Positions 6,449-11,943 of a DNA stretch of 11,943 nucleotides are shown piece by piece. The notes beneath the pieces are model-generated. The model was not told the DNA's origin, made no database searches, and worked only from the letters and a program-made list of their open reading frames with translations. The position numbers and the translations under genes are program-made. Each line of letters opens with the position of its first letter. The first letter of the stretch is position 1. Source of the stretch: DATJQF01 sp035505995 (GTDB taxonomy: Bacteria > Bacteroidota > Bacteroidia > Bacteroidales > FEN-979); assembly GCA_035505995.1 (NCBI GenBank), contig DATJQF010000239.1:1-11943 (forward strand), read 5' to 3'.

Positions 6449-7395
6449 GATTCGCCGGTAAGTGAGTTCGAAGGGATCGTTTCCTGCTCCGTGACCGCAC
6501 GGATAAAGATATCGTTCATGCTGGGGATGATCTCCGAAAGGCCGATGATGGAAACATGCGGCAGCAGTGCGCTCAGCAGGTCGTTCGGCTTCGCCTCTTT
6601 CGGGAGGCGGATGCGCGCAAAGAAATGCTCGTTGACCGGGCCATGTTCCTTCAATTCAAAAGAGTCAGGCAGGAACTTTGCGGGATCGCCGGCAGTGCCG
6701 GTATAGAGCACTTCGAACGTGTTGGTCTTATAGGTTTTCTTGATCTCCCACATATTCCCTTCCAGGATCTTTTTCGATTTGTTGATGAGGGCGATATGGT
6801 CGCACAGCTCCTCGACGGAGGCCATGTTGTGGGTCGAGAATATGATCGTGGCGCCTTTTTTCTTCAGGTCGAGGATCTCCTCCTTGAGGAGGTTGACATT
6901 GATCGGGTCGAACCCGCTGAAAGGTTCGTCGAAGATGAGCAGCTTCGGTTCATGGACGATGGTCACCACGAACTGGACTTTCTGCTGCATGCCTTTGGAG
7001 AGCTCTTCCACCTTGCGGTTCCACCAGCCCTGCATCTCGAATTTGACGAACCAGTATCGCAGGCGCTTGTCCGCTTCCTGTTTCGACAGTCCTTTCAGCC
7101 GGGCCAGGTAGGTGGATTGCTCGCCGACGGTCATTTTCTTGTAGAGCCCCCGCTCTTCGGGCAGGTAGCCGATCCGGCCGATATCGTTCGGTGCGAGCTT
7201 CCGGCCTTCGAAGAAGAGCTCGCCTTCATCCGGCGCGATGATCCGGTTGATGATGCGGATCAGGGTCGTTTTCCCGGCGCCGTTGGGTCCCAGCAGCCCG
7301 AAGATGCTTCCGTCGGGCACCCCGATGGAAACCCGGTCGAGCGCACGGTGGTTCGAGAACTGCTTGCTGACGCCTTTCGTTTCAAAAAGATTCAT
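6445..7395 (-). CDS. ABC exporter ATP-binding protein (NatA-like, DUF4162 type)
   Basis: This 316-aa cytoplasmic ATPase should power the permease it overlaps. Walker A is GPNGAGKT at 36-43, the Q-loop region is GYLPEERGLY at 76-85, the signature is LSKGMQ at 132-137, Walker B is LLIFDEP at 152-158, the D-loop is SGFD at 160-163 and the switch histidine is H189. The Q-loop has Glu where many ABC proteins have Gln. The GYLPEERGLY form is usual in this subfamily, so I do not treat it as a defect. Residues from about 205 to 300 form the C-terminal domain seen in DUF4162-containing exporters. The gene starts 29 bp after the dnaJ stop and appears to be in the same transcription unit as grpE and dnaJ. 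The substrate cannot be assigned. Confidence 0.9.
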   Translation of the reverse strand: MNLFETKGVSKQFSNHRALDRVSIGVPDGSIFGLLGPNGAGKTTLIRIINRIIAPDEGELFFEGRKLAPNDIGRIGYLPEERGLYKKMTVGEQSTYLARLKGLSKQEADKRLRYWFVKFEMQGWWNRKVEELSKGMQQKVQFVVTIVHEPKLLIFDEPFSGFDPINVNLLKEEILDLKKKGATIIFSTHNMASVEELCDHIALINKSKKILEGNMWEIKKTYKTNTFEVLYTGTAGDPAKFLPDSFELKEHGPVNEHFFARIRLPKEAKPNDLLSALLPHVSIIGLSEIIPSMNDIFIRAVTEQETIPSNSLTGES

Positions 7396-7424
7396 GAAAG
7401 AGGTTGATTGAGATCGGGTGGATA

Positions 7425-8597
7425 TTACTGATCAAAAATATTCCTCATCCGCGAGAAGAAGCTTCGTTCCTTGACAGAGGGATTGGGCTTGAAGTTCGCG
7501 GATCCTCCCAGCTTTTCCATCAGGGCTTTTTCTTCCTTGGTCAGGTTTTTGGGCGTCCATACATGGATCGTCACCAGCAGGTCTCCGCGGCTGTTCCAGG
7601 AGTTGACTTCCGGCAATCCTTTCCCTTTCAGCCGGAGCACCCTTCCGCTCTGGGTTCCCGGATCGATCTTGATCTTGACTTTCCCTTCGATCGTCGGGAT
7701 CTCGGCGGAAGCGCCGAGTGCCGCTTCGGCAAAGCTGATATAATGGACATACAGCAGGTGGTTCCCTTCCCGTTCGAGGAAAGGATGCTTGATCTCTTCG
7801 ATCTGGACGATCAGGTCCCCTGCAATTCCCCCGCGGGCCGCCGCATTGCCTTTCCCATTGAGCGAAAGCTGCATTCCTTCCGCCACGCCGGCCGGGATCT
7901 TGATGCTGATGACTTCTTCTCCTTTCACGATGCCGTTCCCCGCGCATTCGGGGCATTTCTCGGTGATGATCTGTCCCTCGCCGCCGCATTGCGGGCAGGT
8001 AGAGGTGGTCTGCATCTGGCCGAGGATCGTGCTGGTGACCCGGGTCACGTTGCCCGATCCGTGGCAGGTGGGGCAGGTGTTATAGGAAGCGCCTCCCTTG
8101 GCCCCGGTGCCGTTGCAGGTATGGCAGGTCACATATTTGTTAACACGGATCTTCTTTTCGACGCCGGAAGATATCTCGGCCAGGGTCAGCTTGACCTTCA
8201 CCCGGAGGTTGGTCCCCCGGTTGACCTGCCGGGCCCTTCTCCCCCCGCCGCCGAAAAAGCTGGAGAAGGGATCCCCGAAATCGCCGCCCCCGAAGATGTC
8301 GCCGAAATGACGGAAGATCTCGTCCATGCTCATCCCGCCGCTGAATCCCTGGTACCCCTGCGATCCGCTCCCTACGCCGGCATGACCGAACTGGTCGTAC
8401 CGCTTGCGTTTTTCCGGGTCGCTCAGCACTTCATAGGCTTCGGCGGCTTCCTTGAACTTTTCCTCGGATTCCTTATTCCCCGGATTCTTATCGGGGTGGT
8501 ACCGCAGCGCCTGTTTCCGGTAAGCTTTCTTCAGTTCTTCGGGAGTGGCTTCCTTTGAAACCTCCAGTATTTCGTAATAATCTCGTTTTGATGCCAT
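7425..8597 (-). CDS. dnaJ: Chaperone DnaJ (type I Hsp40)
   Basis: DnaJ delivers unfolded proteins to DnaK and stimulates its ATPase. The J domain covers about 1-73 with the essential HPD at 34-36. A Gly/Phe-rich linker follows at about 74-125 (GGGDFGDPFSSFFGGGG). The zinc-binding domain has all four CxxCxGxG repeats, with cysteines at 158/161, 175/178, 201/204 and 215/218. The C-terminal substrate-binding and dimerisation region runs to residue 390, so this is a complete type I protein of normal length. It begins 19 bp after the grpE stop and is followed after 29 bp by the ABC ATPase gene. No CIRCE-type inverted repeat is seen near it, and dnaK is not in the window. Confidence 0.97.
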   Translation of the reverse strand: MASKRDYYEILEVSKEATPEELKKAYRKQALRYHPDKNPGNKESEEKFKEAAEAYEVLSDPEKRKRYDQFGHAGVGSGSQGYQGFSGGMSMDEIFRHFGDIFGGGDFGDPFSSFFGGGGRRARQVNRGTNLRVKVKLTLAEISSGVEKKIRVNKYVTCHTCNGTGAKGGASYNTCPTCHGSGNVTRVTSTILGQMQTTSTCPQCGGEGQIITEKCPECAGNGIVKGEEVISIKIPAGVAEGMQLSLNGKGNAAARGGIAGDLIVQIEEIKHPFLEREGNHLLYVHYISFAEAALGASAEIPTIEGKVKIKIDPGTQSGRVLRLKGKGLPEVNSWNSRGDLLVTIHVWTPKNLTKEEKALMEKLGGSANFKPNPSVKERSFFSRMRNIFDQ

Positions 8598-8616
8598 GAG
8601 GATCTTTTTTTCCCAA

Positions 8617-9222
8617 TCAGCTTCCCACGACCACCTTGGCGTACCGGATCACTTTCCCGTTCAGCTTATAGCCTTTGGATATCTCTTCCAGCACTTTTCC
8701 TTTTTGAGCCGGATCCGGGGCCGGAATGTTCGTGACCGCTTCGTGAAGATCGGTATTGAAATCCTCTCCCACGGAAACGATGGGTTCCAGTCCTTCCTGG
8801 GTGAGTATATTCATCCACTTGTTATAGATCAGGAGGACCCCGTCCTTCAGGTGGGTGCTGTCTTCACCGCCCGAACCGAAGGCTTTAATAGCCCGTTCCA
8901 GGTCGTCGATCACCGGCAGCAGCGAGGTGATGATCCCGGCGGATGCCAGCTTGCTGAGCTCGATCTTTTCTTTCAGGGTCCTCTTCCGGTAATTATCGAA
9001 TTCGGAATAGAGTCTCAGGTATTTGTCCTTCAGCTCGGCAACCTCCGCTTCCAGCTTTTTCAGCTCCTCCTCTTTCCGGTGCTTGTGCCTGGCGGCTTTG
9101 TCTTTATTTTCCCCGCTTCCTGCTACCTCTTCCGGAACGGCTTCCCCGTCGTCCTGCGTCAGATATTCATCCAGATTTTCATCCCCCGGCTCAGGTTTTT
9201 CCGGTATATCCTTTTCACTCAT
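8617..9222 (-). CDS. grpE: Nucleotide exchange factor GrpE
   Basis: GrpE releases ADP from DnaK and works with DnaJ encoded next to it. The first 55 or so residues are acidic and probably disordered (MSEKDIPEKPEPGDENLDEY). A charged coiled coil follows, including KHRKEEELKKLEAEVAELKD, for dimer formation. The C-terminal beta domain ends with the family pattern around LHEAVTNIPAPDPAQKGKV, EEISKGYKLNGKVIRYAKVVV. The start at 9222 (201 aa) is preferred to an in-frame ATG at 9258. The extra twelve residues (MPHTQFLINKHT) do not look like GrpE, and the longer start would almost touch the putative promoter box at 9260-9267. The gene precedes dnaJ by 19 bp. Confidence 0.95.
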   Translation of the reverse strand: MSEKDIPEKPEPGDENLDEYLTQDDGEAVPEEVAGSGENKDKAARHKHRKEEELKKLEAEVAELKDKYLRLYSEFDNYRKRTLKEKIELSKLASAGIITSLLPVIDDLERAIKAFGSGGEDSTHLKDGVLLIYNKWMNILTQEGLEPIVSVGEDFNTDLHEAVTNIPAPDPAQKGKVLEEISKGYKLNGKVIRYAKVVVGS

Positions 9223-9259
9223 CGTGTGCTTATTGATTAGAAATTGCGTGTGGGGCACT

Positions 9260-9291
9260 CAAAAATCCTGCCATTAAAATCTGCTGGACAA
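9260..9291 (-). promoter_or_regulatory. Possible promoter of the grpE-dnaJ-ABC unit
   Basis: On the minus strand GATTTTTG (9260-9267) has one mismatch to TAnnTTTG. TTG at 9289-9291 lies 21 nt further upstream, in the position of the -33 element. Transcription would begin near 9253 and give a leader of about 30 nt before the ATG at 9222. No CIRCE element is visible. The -33 part lies inside the loop of the hairpin at 9278-9302. Confidence 0.33.
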
Positions 9292-9302
9292 TTTGGCAGA
9301 TT
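9278..9302 (-). terminator. Hairpin directly after murA, weak terminator candidate
   Basis: AATCTGC and GCAGATT form a perfect 7-bp stem around an 11-nt loop. The stem begins one or two bases past the murA stop codon on the minus strand. It is followed by only a short T stretch (TTTTAATGG when counted from the end of the stem). The stem is AT-rich, so termination would be partial at best. A protein-binding site controlling grpE is the other reading. Confidence 0.4.
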
Positions 9303-9303
9303 A

Positions 9304-10608
9304 TCAGATCCGGGTGATTCCGGCTCCCAGCCTGGACAGACGCTGATCTATATTCTGGTACCCCCGGTCGATCTGCTCGATATTGTCGATGATGCTTTTT
9401 CCCTCGGCGGAAAGGGCGGCGATCAGCAGGGCCACGCCTGCCCGGATATCGGGCGACGACATCCGGATCCCGCGCAGGGGATATTGCCGGTCGAGACCGA
9501 TCACCGTGGCCCGGTGGGGGTCGCAGAGGATGATCTTGGCGCCCATGTCGATGAGCTTATCCACGAAGAACAGCCGGCTTTCGAACATCTTCTGGTGGAT
9601 GAGCACGCTGCCCTTCGCCTGGGTGGCCACCACCAGGACGATGCTGATCAGGTCGGGGGTGAAACCCGGCCAGGGAGCGTCGGCGATCGTCATGATGGAG
9701 CCGTCCATGAAGGTCTCCACTTCGTAATGGTCATGCTCGGGAACATGAAGATCATCTCCCTTTTTCTCGATCCGGATCCCGAGCCGGGTAAACACGTCCG
9801 GGATCAGTCCGAGCTGCTGGTAATTGACATTGCGGATGGTGATCTCCGAGCGGGTCATGGCGGCCAGCCCGATGAAGCTGCCCACTTCGATCATGTCGGC
9901 CAGGAGGGTGTGCTCGCAGCCTTTCAGGGAATCCACGCCTTCGATCGTCAGCAGGTTGGAGCCGATGCCCTGGATCTTTGCCCCCATCCTGACCAGCATA
10001 TGGCAGAGCTGGAAAAGATAGGGCTCGCAGGCGGCATTGAAGATGGTCGTGGTCCCTTTGGCCAGCACCGCCGCCATGATGATGTTCGCCGTCCCCGTGA
10101 CGGACGCTTCATCCAGCAGCATATAATTCCCTTTCAGGGCAGGGGCTTTGACCTCGTAAAGCTGTCCCTGAGGATCGTAGGTGAATTCCGCTCCGAGCTT
10201 CTGAAGTCCGTTGAAATGCGTGTCGAGCCTTCTGCGGCCGATCTTATCGCCGCCGGGAACAAAAACATATCCCTCGCCGAACCGGGCCAGCATCGGGCCC
10301 AGGATCATGATCGACCCGCGGAGGGTGCCGACCTTATTCCTGAAATCCTTTGACCGGAGGTAGGCCGGATCCACCGAACCGGATTCGAACGTGCAGGCGG
10401 AAGCCTGGTGCCGGGTCACTTTGACCCCCATCAGGGTGAGCAGCTCGATCAGCCGGTTCACGTCGAGAATATCCGGGATATTGTGGATGGTGACCTTCTG
10501 GGAGGTGAGCAAAGCGGCACAGATCACCTGTAACGCTTCATTCTTGGCACCCTGGGGAATGATCTCGCCTTTCAGCTTTTGCCCCCCGATGATCTCGAAG
10601 GAACTCAT
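9304..10608 (-). CDS. murA: UDP-N-acetylglucosamine 1-carboxyvinyltransferase
   Basis: MurA transfers enolpyruvate from PEP to UDP-GlcNAc, the first committed step of peptidoglycan synthesis, in the cytoplasm. The 434-aa length is normal. K22 and N23 in GAKNEAL match the substrate-binding Lys22/Asn23 of E. coli MurA. The VGTLRGSIMILGPMLARFG segment (93-111) and SVTGTANIIMAA are typical of the EPSP synthase/MurA fold. The active-site loop reads PGGDKIGRRRLDTHF. The residue at the position of E. coli Cys115, the target of fosfomycin, is Asp121. The same Cys-to-Asp change is known from Mycobacterium and Chlamydia MurA, which stay active and are insensitive to fosfomycin. The ATG overlaps the DUF4290 stop codon as ATGA (10605-10608), so translation is probably coupled. 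Confidence 0.96.
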   Translation of the reverse strand: MSSFEIIGGQKLKGEIIPQGAKNEALQVICAALLTSQKVTIHNIPDILDVNRLIELLTLMGVKVTRHQASACTFESGSVDPAYLRSKDFRNKVGTLRGSIMILGPMLARFGEGYVFVPGGDKIGRRRLDTHFNGLQKLGAEFTYDPQGQLYEVKAPALKGNYMLLDEASVTGTANIIMAAVLAKGTTTIFNAACEPYLFQLCHMLVRMGAKIQGIGSNLLTIEGVDSLKGCEHTLLADMIEVGSFIGLAAMTRSEITIRNVNYQQLGLIPDVFTRLGIRIEKKGDDLHVPEHDHYEVETFMDGSIMTIADAPWPGFTPDLISIVLVVATQAKGSVLIHQKMFESRLFFVDKLIDMGAKIILCDPHRATVIGLDRQYPLRGIRMSSPDIRAGVALLIAALSAEGKSIIDNIEQIDRGYQNIDQRLSRLGAGITRI

Positions 10609-11237
10609 GGCTGTTTCTTTCTGCCGCGCGGACCCTGCATACCCCCGTTGTTCTTCGGACGGAAGGTTTTCTTGGGCTTGTTCCGGGCCAGCAGATCGTT
10701 CGTGGCCGTGAGGTTGATGTCTTCGTGGAATTTCAGCTTTTTCCCGGAAAGCTTGGACAGATGCTCTTCGATCAGGTCATCCGTCACCGATTCCCGGTTC
10801 CAGTTCAGGTAGGATTTTTTCAGGTGGATGGCGATGGCCCTCACCAGGGCCTCCTTTTCGGGCCCTTCCGGGTATGCGATCGCCTTTTCGATGATCAGGG
10901 CGATATTCTTGCCGTAATGACGGTATTCGATCTCTTTATCGTGATAGGAAAGGTGCTCGGGCTTGGTGCTCAAGGTCAGGGGAGGAGGGGGAGGGTAGGG
11001 GGAATCCACCTCCAGCTTGAAATCGGCGATGATGTACAGGTGATCCCAGAGCTTATGCTTGAAATCAACCGAATCCCTTACCTGCGGATGCATCTGGGCC
11101 ATGACGTTCACAATGAACTTCGCTGCCTGGTTTCTTTTCTCGCGATCCCCGATCGTGCAGCAGTAATGGATCATTTCCTGGATGTTCCTGCCGTATTCCG
11201 GGATGATCATCTGCTCCCTGGTGGTATTGTATTCCAT
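10605..11237 (-). CDS. DUF4290 family protein, function unknown
   Basis: The 210-aa sequence, beginning MEYNTTREQMIIPEYGRNIQ and containing KLWDHLYIIADF and REYGKNIA-like blocks (here EYRHYGKNIALIIEKAIAYP), is the DUF4290 family, which I know only from Bacteroidetes. It is predicted to be mostly helical, with no signal peptide or membrane segment. Residues 82-86 are five consecutive prolines, preceded by DSPY, so translation may need EF-P. The C-terminal tail, from about 190, is basic and low in complexity (KPKKTFRPKNNGGMQGPRGRKKQ), suggesting nucleic-acid or ribosome contact, but this is inference. It has its own promoter box 20 bp upstream and overlaps murA by four bases. The fixed pairing with murA hints at a role linked to cell-wall synthesis, but no function is established. 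Confidence 0.92.
   Translation of the reverse strand: MEYNTTREQMIIPEYGRNIQEMIHYCCTIGDREKRNQAAKFIVNVMAQMHPQVRDSVDFKHKLWDHLYIIADFKLEVDSPYPPPPPLTLSTKPEHLSYHDKEIEYRHYGKNIALIIEKAIAYPEGPEKEALVRAIAIHLKKSYLNWNRESVTDDLIEEHLSKLSGKKLKFHEDINLTATNDLLARNKPKKTFRPKNNGGMQGPRGRKKQP
10979..11002 (+). other. G-quadruplex-capable G-tract cluster inside the DUF4290 gene
   Basis: Four G-tracts of 4, 5, 3 and 5 bases (10979-10982, 10987-10991, 10993-10995, 10998-11002) are separated by loops of 4, 1 and 2 nt. This meets the usual G3+N1-7 rule. The G-rich strand is the template strand of the gene, whose mRNA is C-rich here and codes for the five-proline run. Confidence 0.6.
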
Positions 11238-11256
11238 AAATCAATGAATTGGGCTG

Positions 11257-11264
11257 CAAAGATA
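11257..11264 (-). promoter_or_regulatory. Bacteroidetes-type -7 box for DUF4290-murA
   Basis: TATCTTTG on the minus strand matches TAnnTTTG exactly and is followed by CAGCCC, a typical context. The box ends 19 bp before the ATG at 11237, predicting a very short leader of about a dozen nucleotides. No clear TTTG is seen at -33; the region instead holds a tandem octamer (11276-11291). It should drive DUF4290 and murA. Confidence 0.6.
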
Positions 11265-11275
11265 GGAAGAAAATC

Positions 11276-11291
11276 AATAGCGAAATAGCGA
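11276..11291 (+). repeat. Tandem octamer AATAGCGA x2
   Basis: AATAGCGA occurs twice head to tail without mismatch. It lies 12-27 bp upstream of the -7 box for DUF4290-murA, where a -33 element or a regulator site would be. The rest of the gap at 11292-11349 shows nothing recognisable. Confidence 0.6.
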
Positions 11292-11349
11292 AAGGTGAAA
11301 AGGGATATGCGGTGAGCGATGAATGGCCACTGACTAATGACCCATGCCC

Positions 11350-11943
11350 TTATATTTTCCTCAACCGGGCGAAGCGCAACAACAACTGCTTCTGTCCGAT
11401 CCCGGGAAAGAAGACCGTCGCTTTCTTGTTGGGGCCGTTGCCTTCGAGGGAGAGCACTTTTCCCTTGCCGAACCGCTCATGCTCCACTTCCATGCCCGGC
11501 TGGATGTCGGCTTCTTCCATAGCATCCTTTACCGGACCGGACCCGACGGAAGAGAGCTTCCGGAAGTTTTTCAGCGATACATTGGGTGCGGAACTTTTTT
11601 TGAAACCTTCCAGCCCGATCGAAAAGTTTTCCCTGGAGGTGAACGGCTCGGAATGGATCGATGCCTTTTTCGGGATATCGATGAGTTTCTCCGGGATCTC
11701 TTCCAGGAAACGGCTGGGATCGCAGATCACGAGGTTGCCCCAGCGGTAACGGTTCTCTGCATAGGAGAGCGTCAGTTTCTTTTCTGACCGGGTGATCGCC
11801 ACATAGAACAGCCGGCGTTCTTCCTCCAGGTCGGAACGGGAACCCAGCGACTGGATCGAGGGGAAAAGATTTTCTTCCAGCCCGACCACATAAACATACG
11901 GGAACTCCAGGCCCTTGGCGGAATGGACGGTCATCAGGGTCAC
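11350..11943 (-). CDS. UvrD/PcrA-type superfamily 1 DNA helicase, C-terminal part
   Basis: Only the last 197 codons are in the window; the frame is open through the right edge, so the apparent start there is not real. VTLMTVHSAKGLEF at 1-14 of the visible part is helicase motif V. EEERRLFYVAITRSEKKLTL (about 40-59) is motif VI with the arginine that contacts ATP phosphate. The C-terminal end, from about 148 (IQPGMEVEHERFGKGKVLSL), is the small Tudor-like domain of UvrD and PcrA that binds RNA polymerase in studied homologues. These proteins unwind DNA in nucleotide-excision and mismatch repair and remove obstacles from forks. PcrA and UvrD cannot be separated from this fragment, so no symbol is given. 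It is followed by a 112-bp gap before DUF4290. Confidence 0.93.
   Translation of the reverse strand: MTLMTVHSAKGLEFPYVYVVGLEENLFPSIQSLGSRSDLEEERRLFYVAITRSEKKLTLSYAENRYRWGNLVICDPSRFLEEIPEKLIDIPKKASIHSEPFTSRENFSIGLEGFKKSSAPNVSLKNFRKLSSVGSGPVKDAMEEADIQPGMEVEHERFGKGKVLSLEGNGPNKKATVFFPGIGQKQLLLRFARLRKI

Noticed and set aside
6556..7407. Rightward open frame (283 codons) opposite the ABC ATPase gene
   Set aside because: It is antisense to a gene with complete Walker and signature motifs, so it is a codon-bias artefact.
7404..8558. Long rightward open frame (384 codons) opposite dnaJ
   Set aside because: It lies fully antisense to a complete DnaJ with all motifs. The translation is rich in Gly, Pro, Phe and Asp with no family pattern, as expected from codon bias on the opposite strand.
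9223..9258. Upstream ATG extending GrpE by twelve residues
   Set aside because: The extension is unlike GrpE N-termini, and its start codon nearly touches the putative -7 box.
9223..9303. CIRCE heat-shock operator upstream of grpE
   Set aside because: No TTAGCACTC-N9-GAGTGCTAA-like inverted repeat is present. GCACTC occurs once on the plus strand without its partner.
9244..10353. Long rightward open frame (369 codons) opposite murA
   Set aside because: It is antisense to an intact MurA, its translation is rich in His, Asp and Gly with no recognisable domain, and no promoter precedes it.
1..11943. CRISPR array, tRNA or rRNA genes, toxin-antitoxin or phage genes
   Set aside because: I found no regular repeat-spacer array, no cloverleaf-like segment in the gaps and no coding sequence of those families. 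All gaps are below 300 bp.

Overview
The window looks like chromosomal DNA of a Bacteroidota (Bacteroidetes) bacterium of moderate GC content. The evidence is a DUF4290 protein, a family I know only from this phylum; several matches to the Bacteroidetes -7 promoter box TAnnTTTG; no obvious Shine-Dalgarno sequences; and the neighbourhood uvrD-type helicase / DUF4290 / murA / grpE / dnaJ / ABC exporter. Nothing suggests a phage, plasmid or complete insertion sequence.

Left part (1-4808). A HEAT-like hypothetical gene, cut by the window edge, runs leftward (1-464). It diverges from a polytopic membrane glycosyltransferase of the ArnT/PMT type (606-2174). Next come a fold-III PLP arginine decarboxylase (2271-3662) and a deoxyhypusine synthase-family enzyme (3786-4808). 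Bacteria have no eIF5A, so this pair most likely belongs to polyamine synthesis: arginine to agmatine, then an aminobutyl- or guanidinobutyl-transfer step. The gaps in this part hold unusual repeats: two 16-nt direct repeats before the decarboxylase (2206-2254) and a 77-nt imperfect inverted repeat before the DHS-like gene (3694-3770). A related, more decayed copy lies after that gene (4869-4942).

Middle (4809-5068). This is a 260-bp gap between convergent genes. It holds a run of ten T, the second inverted repeat and a short GC-rich palindrome. I see no gene in it.

Right part (5069-11943), all leftward. In transcription order it holds the C-terminal part of a UvrD/PcrA helicase, DUF4290 and murA (ATGA overlap), then grpE, dnaJ, an ABC ATPase and its ABC-2 permease (ATGA overlap). 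There appear to be two transcription units. DUF4290-murA is driven from a good TAnnTTTG box at 11257-11264. grpE-dnaJ-ATPase-permease probably starts in the short murA-grpE gap, which holds a hairpin and a weak promoter-like box. MurA carries Asp instead of Cys at the fosfomycin-reactive position.

Most of the window is ordinary core genome. The parts most worth a second look are the arginine decarboxylase / DHS-like pair and the structured repeats around it.
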